Origin: Hymenolepis diminuta
Lineage: Eukaryota; Platyhelminthes; Cestoda; Cyclophyllidea; Hymenolepididae
Length of the DNA: 64,000 nt
Assembly (NCBI GenBank): GCA_900708905.1
Contig: CAADRB010000041.1
Span: 583,271 to 647,270 of the forward strand
Direction: 5' to 3'
Of the stretch, positions 38,701 through 50,400 are shown one piece after another. Every line of letters starts with the position of its first letter. Positions within the stretch are counted from its first letter, which is position 1. Under the pieces are notes generated by a model. That model had not been told where the DNA came from. It worked only from the letters and a program-made list of their open reading frames with translations, and did not search any database. The position numbers were made by a program, and so were the translations under genes.

Positions 38701-40161
38701 AAGCCTTATATTCCTCTTCAGTGACCTGTAGAGATAAAATGAAGATGAGATTATGTAGTAGAACAAACCTTCGAAGGATCCTTCGTCCAAACGGGATCAA
38801 CCACATTGATCTGTTTCCCGTTGAGGAAAACGGGCACGCCAATGAAATTGCTATATTTGCGGATAATAGCATCAACAACTGACTGTTTAGCAAATTCAGC
38901 TGAGTCAGATTTTAAGTGGAGGATGATTTTAGTTCCAGGGGTTGCTTCCAGGCATTCTGAAATGGAATAAGTTCCATCCGATCCGGTAGAAACCCAACGA
39001 TGTCCCTTGAGATCACTGCCCTTTGCTTGGCTTACGGATTGAACTTCAACCTAGAGTGAAAGGAAGTCAAATTCGGTGATTGTTCAATCTAAACAATGAG
39101 AAAAGGGCTTAAAGATTTACTTACCTTATCAGCTACCATGAATGCGGCATAAAAGCCAACACCGAATTGACCGATGATATTAGATGAATCTTGGCCAGAG
39201 GCGTTGTTCTGTTTCAACTGGGCGACGTATTCTCTTGAGCCGGATTTGGCGATTGTGCCGAGGTTTTTCTCCATTTCTTCAGCGGTCATGCCGATACCAT
39301 TATCACTGATTATTAAAGTATGCGCCGCTTCATCGGTTGTTACATGAATTTCAAGGGGTGAATCAGAGCCCTTGACATTACCAGAGGTTTCCAAAAAACG
39401 CAAACGTTCTACGGCATCACTAGCATTTGAAATGAGCTCTCTAACGAAAACCTATAAGTGAAGAATATAATAATAATCAAACGAAAAAATGGTAATACAT
39501 CCTGCATATTTTTATCAATAAGGATGCTTTGCAAAGAGAATACATTCAAAGATGTTCCATTTCGAAGGCAAGCGATCATTATAAATGAAAACAGTTAAAA
39601 TGATTAAGAAGCATATCAGAACCTCATCAGCAAATCTTGAATAAACCTTCCAAACCATTAAATTGGAGGATCAGTAAAGAAGCCTAATTGACGTCATGCA
39701 TGAAATTAATTTATAAAAATAAGTTTTGTGCTTAAAATTTATAATGTGCCTACAATGTCCCCAGTTACAAACCGTCAGGCTCACGGACGTTAAGCTTTTT
39801 TATATTTAGTCAAAATATTAAAAATAAAGGACTAGATAAATAACTAAAATCTGAAAACAACATTATTTAAACTTATGACAGTACCTCTTTGTCAGAGTAA
39901 AGAGACTTCGCAACGATATCCAACAACTTATGGGTATCGGCTTCAAATCGTTTGACCTTTCCCTCGGGTTTAGAAGAAGCAGTTTCCAAAGCGAAGAATC
40001 TTGGAAAAATAACAGAAGGTTGAAAGAATTGAGTTTTTTGAGAGGCTGCTGCACATCGGATAATAAAGTAGCGATGGTTGGAAATTAATCCCCTAGAAGC
40101 AGCCCGGGCAAGAGATAGTGTGAAGGCTGGAAAGCAAAATAGAAATTACGAATCTACCCAT
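35715..40161 (-). CDS. TRAP1: Mitochondrial Hsp90 chaperone TRAP1
   Basis: Nine coding exons on the minus strand: 40158-40161, 39885-40126, 39125-39451, 38769-39050, 38531-38725, 38319-38492, 37947-38240, 37654-37872, 35715-36089. They total 703 residues (about 704 in mammals). TRAP1 is an ATP-dependent chaperone of the mitochondrial matrix. The order is: a presequence starting [14 protein letters not shown] (basic, no acidic residues); the GHKL ATPase domain with [17 protein letters not shown] and [16 protein letters not shown]; the middle domain with [24 protein letters not shown] and [16 protein letters not shown]; and the C-terminal dimer domain. All motifs needed for ATP binding are intact. 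The first coding exon is only ATGG, joined through a 31-bp intron; I chose it because it gives a frame-correct start next to a mitochondrial presequence. All later introns (433, 74, 43, 38, 78, 74, 1564 bp) are phase 0. Confidence 0.95.
36090..37653 (-). other. TRAP1 intron of 1564 bp
   Basis: It separates the last two coding exons (donor gttagc). Both strands were scanned and no nested gene or repeat copy was seen. Confidence 0.7.
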
Positions 40162-41477
40162 ACAAGATTAGGCATTATTCGATCAAGGCAGTTGCTAATA
40201 TATGTAAACATTTTTCATTGACTCATAAAGGGATAATATTCAGTATTCGGTCCAAAATCATAAAATGGAAAAAACTATTTCTAGCCTTATAGCTTCAACA
40301 AAAAGCCATTAATGAAACTTTCGATTTAGATTAAATGAGCTACTTAGTTATGGATGATTTATGTTATTTATAAGATAAAGTTTAGAAACTAACACATAGT
40401 TCGAGCACATGCAAACCCCAGATCCGATTAACGCGGTATTGGTTAGGTCATGACAAACAGGATATTTCATTTTGTGCTGATCAAATGGAATTCATTTAGC
40501 TTATCAAATTAGTCCATTTCTAAGCTTATCCAGGCGCAAAACATGCTATGGTTACGAATTCAACAAGAAAGCATAAGTGCATTAAGGAATGGCAATGAAA
40601 CTTTACTACTTGAAGCAGATATGTATATATTTGCAAGTACAAATAAAAAAATAATTTGCTTACTTTTATTTTATCATATTAATTGCAGTAGCATTTGGTA
40701 AAGAAAGCGTGCAATGAGTAATGAACCAATTTGTGATTGCATAAATTATCCCGAGTAAAAACGAATTTACTCCAGTAAATATAGCAGATTAGATAACGCA
40801 TATCTAGAGGCTTCAAAGAACGCCTATTGATACTTGGTCTAGTTAAAAAATACATATAGTATTAGGATTCTCAAATTATCTAGTTTTAGACATATTAGTA
40901 TTTGTTTTTTAGATTTATTTATATTACGGTTGTAAATGGCACATAATTTAAGCCGACCTATCGACGCCAAAAATGCGTTTTATTTTGATATGGTGGTTTG
41001 GTCGCTTTGTATTGTGGTGTTGTAATTTCTTACTAAATTTAAGAGTCGATTACTGTATCCTACGGAGAAGAGCAGATAGTAGCATTACCTCGCTTCATAT
41101 CTCTGTATTCCAACAATTTATAAATACTATTGATATATGTAAAGGTCAATTAGCGGCTGTCCAGGATGATAAATTGTCTCAATACTCTCCCGTTACAGGC
41201 GATCGATGCGTGTGCACATAGACCCTCACACAGAGGTAATCACCACGGGAGACATCAACGATTGGACATGACTGACGTCTCATGTTTTAAAAACAGATCC
41301 CAAGGTACCTAGTAATTGATACGATCGTTAGATAATCTTTACAAAACAGGTAAAATTAGATCGAGCAAAAATTGCTATTAAAATGCAGCACTTTACCCAA
41401 TCAATTTACACAAAAAGAATTCATAAAAATAACCCAGACATACACTTATTTATAAATTTATAGCAAAAGAAGTTTTC
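40162..41477. other. Gap between PUS10 and TRAP1
   Basis: Promoter side of TRAP1 and 3' end of PUS10. It contains a fragment of repeat family R2 near 41170-41295 and otherwise nothing recognisable. Confidence 0.5.
41170..41295 (+). repeat. TIR repeat family R2, fragment
   Basis: Shares gattggacatgactgacgtctcatg and nearby words with the three R2 copies at 24-25.75 kb, showing that the family is dispersed and not only a local array. Both ends are lost. Confidence 0.45.
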
Positions 41478-44400
41478 TCAAATCTCTATTTTTACAAGAG
41501 TATTTTCGATTCTCGGGGGCCAATCCTGTTCCACAGCGATTACATCCAGAGCAATGAGGTCAAGCGGGCAGTCGATTAGAGAGGAGAGACTGGGTTGAGT
41601 TCGACCGAGGTCTCCGTGAACCAACTCTTTCACGTAGGTGCCCGCTTCGCAACACAACTCCAGAAGGAAGAGCTCTTCTTTTGGATAAACACTAGCTTGT
41701 GATGCGAACTCTCGTAACTACAAAAAGAAAATGTAATTTATAAAATAAGAAACAAGATAAATTACACATCTTTAGCCAAAACGGCAGTCCAGATCCAATG
41801 AACCAGATTTCTTGCACTCCAAGTGGTTACAATTATTGAACGAAAGATCATGAAGCATTTGTAGACATAATGTTTTTTTCCATTTATTCAACCATTCAGG
41901 AATTTACCGAAATGACAGTGCAATCATAAACAATAAATGTGGAGACTCAAAGCGGCAAAAAATGTTAATTTGACACCTCTTACTTAGTCCGAAAGCAATG
42001 TTTATTCGAACATTTCTGTTATGGTATTCCTTACTGCAATTAACTCCGTTATGTTAAAACATCTCTATTAGTCTCATCTATTTTATTTAGGCTTTATGAG
42101 GCAAATTCACAGAGGTGACGTGACCGAACACTTACGCTTTATAAGTTTAATGCTTACCTTCCATCTTACATTTAATAGAGATCGAAAATGACATTAATCT
42201 ATTAAGCCATTTTCAATATAATTTTTCTATAATAATATTCCTAGCGCTTTAAACCTTTTACTATAAGCTAAAGGGCTTAATTAATTAGTCATATATTTCA
42301 GTTAATGCCCTCTACCGTAGTTACACAAATTACCCTATAAGTTGACAATATCCAGAGTAATCCAACAATAAAAGGACAACGTTACCAGTCAACCAACAAA
42401 GTAGAACAAAGAAACATTCACTGTTAGCAATAACATTCTGTAGTTAATGAGAAATAAATCAATGCTAGGTATCTTATTAACGTATGTCTATATGCTAAGT
42501 CTCAAGTCTGTTGAAAGGAAACATTTTCCAACACACACTACTGGAAACAGAAAATAGCATCTTGAAACTATTAAGAAAAATACCCATGATGCCATCTCTC
42601 CGTTGACTGCTTGTAGATGAACACCAAACACATGACCTTTACGCTAATACGGACGTGGTTATTATGACTTACAAGTATAATCTACACAATGAGGTCAAAA
42701 GTTATCAACTTCTACATCATTATATCACCACATTGTCAATGTGACGAGAGTTAGAGAGTAAAAATACCAATTTATTCTGATCGAGTGATCTTGAACCGTT
42801 CAAACGAAACATTAAACGACTTAAAACTCTCTTCCGAGGATCAGTTAGGAGCGAAATCAGAGATCAAGGCTAATAGAGGAAGAGGCCCCATGATGTTCCA
42901 ATACCAAAGGATGGTATTGGAAAACATTGTTCAATTGAAAATTAACTGATCAAGAGGGGTAGCAGAACGCGAGTTTCGAATAGGGAAACCTCAAGATTTT
43001 ACTCCTCGGCCAAAAAATTTTCGAAAAAACGCTAACTTTACATATATTGAGCACATTAGTTTAGAGAAAGATATAACATTTCATCATGAACTTTACCACA
43101 AACGGAGCATCCTTCCTCAGTACATTGCTGGTGAAGTCTGACAGTCTGAACCAGATGATGTCTCTTTTCCGGGCTATGAGTGCCCGACGATGAAGCACTC
43201 TGATAGGTGTGAGCTGTTCTATGGTAAATCGTCCAAAGGTGAGGTAGGCGACTTCTGCACCTAGATCTGCCTCGAATGTGGCCTCCCTAGGCGGCCATTG
43301 CAAATTTGACTGGGATCCTTCGGAATTGGTGGATTGTTTGGCTAATTCACGGAGACGAGTGTCGAGAAGACGGATCTTTTCAGGAGTTAGACCTCCCTGA
43401 GGACACCAACAAAGAGCTCGATATCGTTTTCGCTTCTCCACATCGCCATCTTTTAAAGAAGCTTTGGATGATGCGGCGCTAACCACCTTAAAATAAAGGA
43501 TATATAGTGATCTTCAAATATCCATCCCAGTTCCGATAAGCATAGAAGTTAATATCAAGATAGAACCTATTTCAACGGAATTCCAAGAATAAAAACTAAC
43601 ACAAAATAGTTGCTGTTGGATAAAATAAATTAACAATTTATTGTTAATAATTTCGGAAAATTTTCATATTTGTTAAAATGTGCTAAACTGCAGGTCGTTG
43701 CCTTCCATAATTTTGAAGCAAAGCCTACCATTAGGGTAATTTCGTGTTATTATTGGGCTCCGAGATTTGTGGCTATTTGGGGGGCCCAATCAGGTTATAA
43801 AAACTACATTAATCGAAATTGATAACTTACTTGCAGATCCCTAACAAAGACCCTGCCATCTGTAGATTTGTTGACAATATCGGCAAGCCACGAGAGATCA
43901 TTTGCTCGATCAGAAATGACATTTCCGTCAGTAACTCGATCTCCGCATTGATCAACTTGAGACCGTAGCATCGAGCTCAGTGTTCGATTGTAGTCACTTA
44001 GCTCCAATGCGAATGGACGTCCGAGGCCAAGACACCTGTGTATATAAAATTAAAAAGTAATGTCCTTTAAAAGGCGAAATATTTTACCAGCAACAAACAT
44101 ATGGTGGGGAAATAGTAAACAAATGCTTCATTTACTCAATTTTCAGTCTTCTTCTAAATTTAAATAATTGTAAGTGTAAAATAGATTTGGTTTTGTAGAG
44201 GCTGCATTTATTTTCTGACATTAGTACTACAACTTGATTTGTTCCAACTGCCGTATTTCATAAGAATGTAACACCTATTATCTCTCATCATAAATGATTG
44301 GTTGACTCTCATTTTAACCGTATCAGATAGCGTAGCAACTTAACAATGTAAAACGAAACCCAATTCAACTTTTAAAGTACCTCACTAAATGATTTAAGTG

Positions 44401-47400
44401 AAACTAGTTCTCTAGTACCATTTGAAATTGCATGTAACTATATCAAGTTAATTAAACCTACAGCGCTTATTTTACTGGTACTTCTTGAGAGCAAGATATC
44501 GTTTGACACCTAATGTAACGACCGTTTTGATTTGATCTCCGTATTGAAATGATAATCATCAAATTTAGTGGTCACATTGAACAACATTTTGTTGTTTAAA
44601 ATGTTGGATGTATATAGAGATATACTACATAGTAATTAACAAAACTGAAATTCATAAGAAATAATTTAAAAAATAATACAGAAGCAATAGTTACAATAAT
44701 CTCAGTCGTCACAGATTACCTCACATCAATGTCTTCCCGTCCAGAACTGACAAAGGTGAAGGTTGTGCTGGACCCGAATACAGGCGTAATCCGAGCAGAA
44801 ATGAGCTCTTCCACAGATGAATCCAACTTACGCTCACCGTCAATAAACCAAGGAGTCTGGGGGAGAACTCGACTCCACTTAGAGTAGCGTCCCGCCACTA
44901 TCAGGGGTCCTGCACGCGACACTTTGACAGATGCCAACTGGATTAGCGGTAGTTTGCGTCCCTCTGTTTTCTCTATTTCTAAACTACAAGAACAGAAAAA
45001 GGAGCTCTAAGCCAAGAAACAGTAATGGTGTGATGTCCAGACATCTGGATTACGGATACATTAAACTCTTGACCTGGTCTCCTCCACTAATGTTTACACT
45101 TGACTTCCACAGTCTAACTTGGTCCAATATATTAAGATGTAATTTTTATATAATTTGGATTTTTTCAAATAAAATCTAGCGTTGGATGTATTTCTTTGTT
45201 TTTTAAAAAAATATTGCTAATTAATTTATTTGATTTTACTGATCATCCAGCGTATGAAACATATAGATGATTCAGAATAGGCAAAACGTTAACGAAGAGG
45301 AACGTAGGCAATACGTACATATATAATGAATTTACACCTTACCAGGAATGCGGAAGGACCGCACAGGATGTCTTTTTAGAAATTAGAAAAATGGGGAACG
45401 GTGAAGGTGCAGCTATTAAGACGACAAAAAAATCTTTAGGGGGAATCTTAACCAACTTAAACGTATCAGAGCAACAATATAAATCAGAGAACTTCATGAT
45501 TTTGAACGTGGATATAAAGATAAAAAATTTTGGAAAACACTTTTAATCATTAAATATAACAAATATTCGATTGACTATTTATTCATTGGAGATAAGTGTT
45601 TCACATTTATCGTTTTTTCCTACACTATAAACTGTGATTTATCTTAAGCTTAATTACATATCATATTTGAACGTTCGCATGAAATGGTTTCTATTCCAAA
45701 TGGTGTATATTCATTGAGTGGAGACATCATGTATGAAGTAGAACTCTCTGATGGGGTAATTGGATGAATTCCAACCAGATAAATGAACTATAAAACTGTC
45801 CAAGAAAATTATTTACAAGAGCAATAACCCCCCTTTATTCCTACCATTCAGACACACAGATGTATTGCTTGGGAGTCTTGCAGTAAGGAAGAAATCAAAT
45901 TAAAATGTAGAGACCAGAATTTAATCTTATTTATTACTCAGTTAAAAGTAAACAACGCGTATTGGAATCTCCATTTATGTGGAGTATTTTTAAAGGTAGC
46001 CATCAGTTTCCTTTAGAAATGAATACATTTCCCCTCAAAAGTACCTGAAAATAAATGAGTCTATATCTTAAAATATCTGATTTCTTATAAGTAAAGAATA
46101 AAATACTCTTGACATTTTGAAGACTTGAACCACTCATAAATAAGGCATTTGAAGTCATTAAAGCTCGTTGTGCTGATAGCAAAATGATCTCTTCTGTTAT
46201 GTAGAAGCGGTTTAATTTTCTGTGAACATTCAAGTACAATTTGAAGTAATACAGTTTAACTGAAAAGTCATTCAATAAATTGAACCAAAGCCATTAATGA
46301 AAGTTTTAACATAAATAAAGGGAACTTGGATATACAGAAACGACATTCTACCCCTTTAATAAATAGCGCCTCCAAAAGCCTTTTAAATGAAACATAATAT
46401 GTATATACACTTTTCGAATTAAATTTATTATAAACACAACGAGTTGGACAGAGAAACAGACAACTTTGAAGGATTACCAAAAATTGCTCAAATAATTTTA
46501 TTGATCAATATTAATTTAACTCGTTTTGATAAAAAAATCACTTTTACATTTATTCATTTGCTTGATTTATTTTCACACAGTCTTTTACCCATCAACACCA
46601 ACGAAACTTCGGTTACAAGATTTGTGGTGCAGACGCTCGATTTTCGTGCTCTCCATCTTCATTCACCTTTTAATTCGTCCCGTTACTTTTGTCACCGTCN
46701 NNNNNNNNNNNNNNNNNNNNNNNNNNNNTCTCTCTCACTCTATCCAACTCTCTCGAATTTTTTCGTTGCTGGTCAATAAATTCTGTTCTTAATTTCTGAA
46801 AACTGATTGCTTGCTGTTAGTGGTAACCGTTAAAATCAATTGTTATCTCCATCAATTTTCAATATTATATATATTTGAGGAAGAAGAGATTAAAATGGGA
46901 GAATTTTATCCCTGAAAATCAACGCTTCTAGAGTTAGAACTGCGACTCTTTGTTCTTAAATTCTTTGTGGCAAACTTTTAGAAGGTGTCTAGTTCGGTTC
47001 GAGCTAACCCTTGAAAGTTATGGGTGAAAGAACTTTATTAAATGTTTTTTTTTCATGAAAAAGGGTTCGAAACCATTTACATTTTGATAATCATGTATTT
47101 CATAAACTGTTCTTATTTATTTGATAGGCGAGGAAAGTGCACTTCTGAACCTATATAAGTTTAGAAGGTTGAGCTTCGACATCTATCTCATCTCTATAGC
47201 TAAATATAGCTATTGGTGTGATCAACATATAATTTATTATAATTCTTAAAATAATGCGTGTTTTATTATTGGAATTCACTCTAGTGAACTGCGTTATGTT
47301 TAGAAGTGACTTGGACACGGTCAACTAGTCGCTCTTGGATAATAGAGAAAGTATAAAAACCTTACGTGACATTCTACTAAGGGATCAAATCTTGAAATTG

Positions 47401-50400
47401 GAACATTATGTCATGACACTTTGAAATATGGTAATTAAGTTAAACGTGGACAGCCTGATGAGGTAGGAGCCTTTCAATGCCCAGACTTCATTTTCTACTT
47501 CAATTTACTCACCTAACTGTAGTCTTCGTTAAACCATATTATCATTCAGTCATGATAGTGGATAGTAATAAAACAATAAACTTTCGCATATATGAATTCA
47601 TAAAATATAGTCTATTTAAAGACATTATAAATATAAGTCCTTTTCAACTTAGCTTATGAAGGAATGTTATAAAAGAACATAAACCTCTACAACCGTCTTT
47701 ATGAACAAAGGTTAAGAAAGGAACAGTTATCTTTTAAAGTGATTTATTTTTGGGGCCTAGGTTTGGGCAGAAAATAAATGACAACTCGGCTGACACACCA
47801 AAAACGTTAGCATGACTATTAAAATGTGGATGTTTATGAAGAACGCAGCAGAATAATCCAAGAAAGTGGGAATAAAATTATCCATATAAAAAAAAAGAAT
47901 TGAAGTGGCAAGACCGATCACCATGCTTTAGCAACTGATCGATAAGCACTGAATAACTTGGGTAATAATTGACTCAACAATCCAAGGGACAAAGAATCTT
48001 TAACTTTATTTATTTATTGTCAATCAATTTCAGTTACTTGCTCACAATGAAAAATGGTAAAATCTTTCTGTCTTGCTGTGGGCTATATTGTAGTAATCTA
48101 TGTCGTCTTAGCTATGCCTAAGCTCTGATGTTCAAATGGAGTCTAAATAGAAATGATAATTGGTTCGTATTTGCCAGAGATAAACAAGATTTATGTCTAA
48201 AGGTGCACATCCAAGAGTTTTGAACATTATAATGTTATTATTATTCTTATAAACCGCGATAATTCATCTAGTTTAGGATATTTGTAACCATTTTAAGTAC
48301 TCATCTTAACATAATCGGATTTGTAGATTTTCATATTTATGTGAGAACAAATTCTCTTATGTTTACTATTCTGGTAAAGACCGATTTTCATGCCTTTATT
48401 AGTTAATAAATGATTAACTGGGTACTGTACCATGTCAGAATTTCCAGCATAAGATTTTATCTATTTGATCGAAATAGAGTTTAAATACAACAAAATACCA
48501 TGCCATTAAATAAATAAGTTCGGCTATCACTTTTAATCAAAGCCCTTGTTACGGCGTGTGATTAGTGCACCCAACGGTTACAAGGAATGTCCGAGTATCA
48601 ACTTGATAACCAGAAAATTTGGAATGGAAGAGATCTAATAAGTGCATTGCGGCAAAAGATTAGAACTCACTGGAATGTGTAAAGTATTTAGCTCCTGACC
48701 GTACAGTCTGAGATGACTAAGCTACAATTTACTTAACGTTAGGAGATCAAAGAGTAACAGAAAATGTCTATACGATTAAATTAAGAATAGAAAAATTCAA
48801 TGGCAATAAAAAGCCGATAGTGTAGGGGTGCCTCCAGATTAAAGATCACTGTCGAATTTTTTTACCACAGAATATTAACAGATAGTTAACCTAGATTGAG
48901 GTCAACTAATTTGTCGCCGTTAGCTTGATGAGTGAGATTATCTATACTTTCACATAACTTAAGAAAAAAAATCTACTTTAAAAACATTGTGTTTCAAGAA
49001 ATAGTTCACCAATAATCTTTCTATCTAAGTAGAGGAATTAGTTTTACAAATTTCTTGACATGTTTCATAGCTCAGTTATCATAATATAATCATTTAGATG
49101 TTTGAATTTCTGCTTTTCAAGACTTTTAGTTCTTTCAATAACATTTCCTTCGGTCGATATTTTTATCCGCTCTTCTTCGTAAATATAGCGAGAGAAATGT
49201 ATCCCTTATTACAGTAAACTGACAAGATCTAGTATGTAGACCGACTAAATACAGCTTTAGCCAAATCTTTCAAAAAATACCACCAGGATAAATAATCTGT
49301 CTCTAAATACCAGATGCAAGAGAGTATAGTGAAAAAATCCTTTTCTGTAGACGATATTTAAAAGCCAAACTAACAAGTAGTAGGAGTTGGTATATTCGAA
49401 ACACTAAAAAATAAAGGCTAAAAGAGTTGGAGTTAATGCTATAACACGAATTAGTAGTTTGTTGAAATTAATTGAATATTAAAGAAATTTCCAAAAAATC
49501 TACAGCGGAATCAATTTTTTATAGACTGTGAGACAGAAGAAACGATCCGATGTGCGAAGCAATCCAGCTTTTTCTAGTCCTTTGGAATGAATGTTTGAAA
49601 AAGTGGATGAAATTATGGCAAATTCGTTGCCCACTGTTACAGAGGAAAGCGGCAATTTTCTGTTTGATACGCCTTATTTCCCACCTCGCTATATACTATC
49701 TCATCTTTGTCGACCTCTTATTTGACCCAATTTCGATTCGTTAAAATGACTTTGGGAGAGTTATCTACCTGTTCATCTCTGTAAGAATATAAGAGTATGC
49801 TTAAAACATCATCATCCTGCTTTCTCGGGCTTTGAAAGGAAATTTGAGTGGTAAGACCAACCATCCTAATTAAAAACATGTCAATAAGCACTATACACCG
49901 TGAACAAGAATTTCCCCAGTAATCCAAGATAGGAGTTATGAAAGTTGTAGTGAATCAATCACTACAACTTGATTCCAAAAATCAATTCAAGTAAGGCTTT
50001 TATAATACCTTGACTTGACAATCCGCTTACTTTGACCTTTATAGGATCTTACGTTCACCGATTTTAGTTGCTTTTCCAAGAAAAAAACTGTAATTTTTTC
50101 GCCTTGATGTGGGTTACAATAATAATGGTAGGGGTCATAAGAGATTTTACAAACAGGTATTTCTACTGAATTTTTATTATGGTAAAATAAATAATTAAGT
50201 CAAATAGAGACAATTAATAAATGAAGTGGCACTAAAACTGTACTGAAGAAGGAAATGGAGTCATGATCAAATATTCTAAACTTGCCCAACATTCAGATGC
50301 ATGATTTCTTCTGCATTCAAACGAATCGGAACGTTTCCTTGAAATACCCAATTGAGAAAATACAACTTAGTAAATATTACTCCATGAAAATAGACATTAC

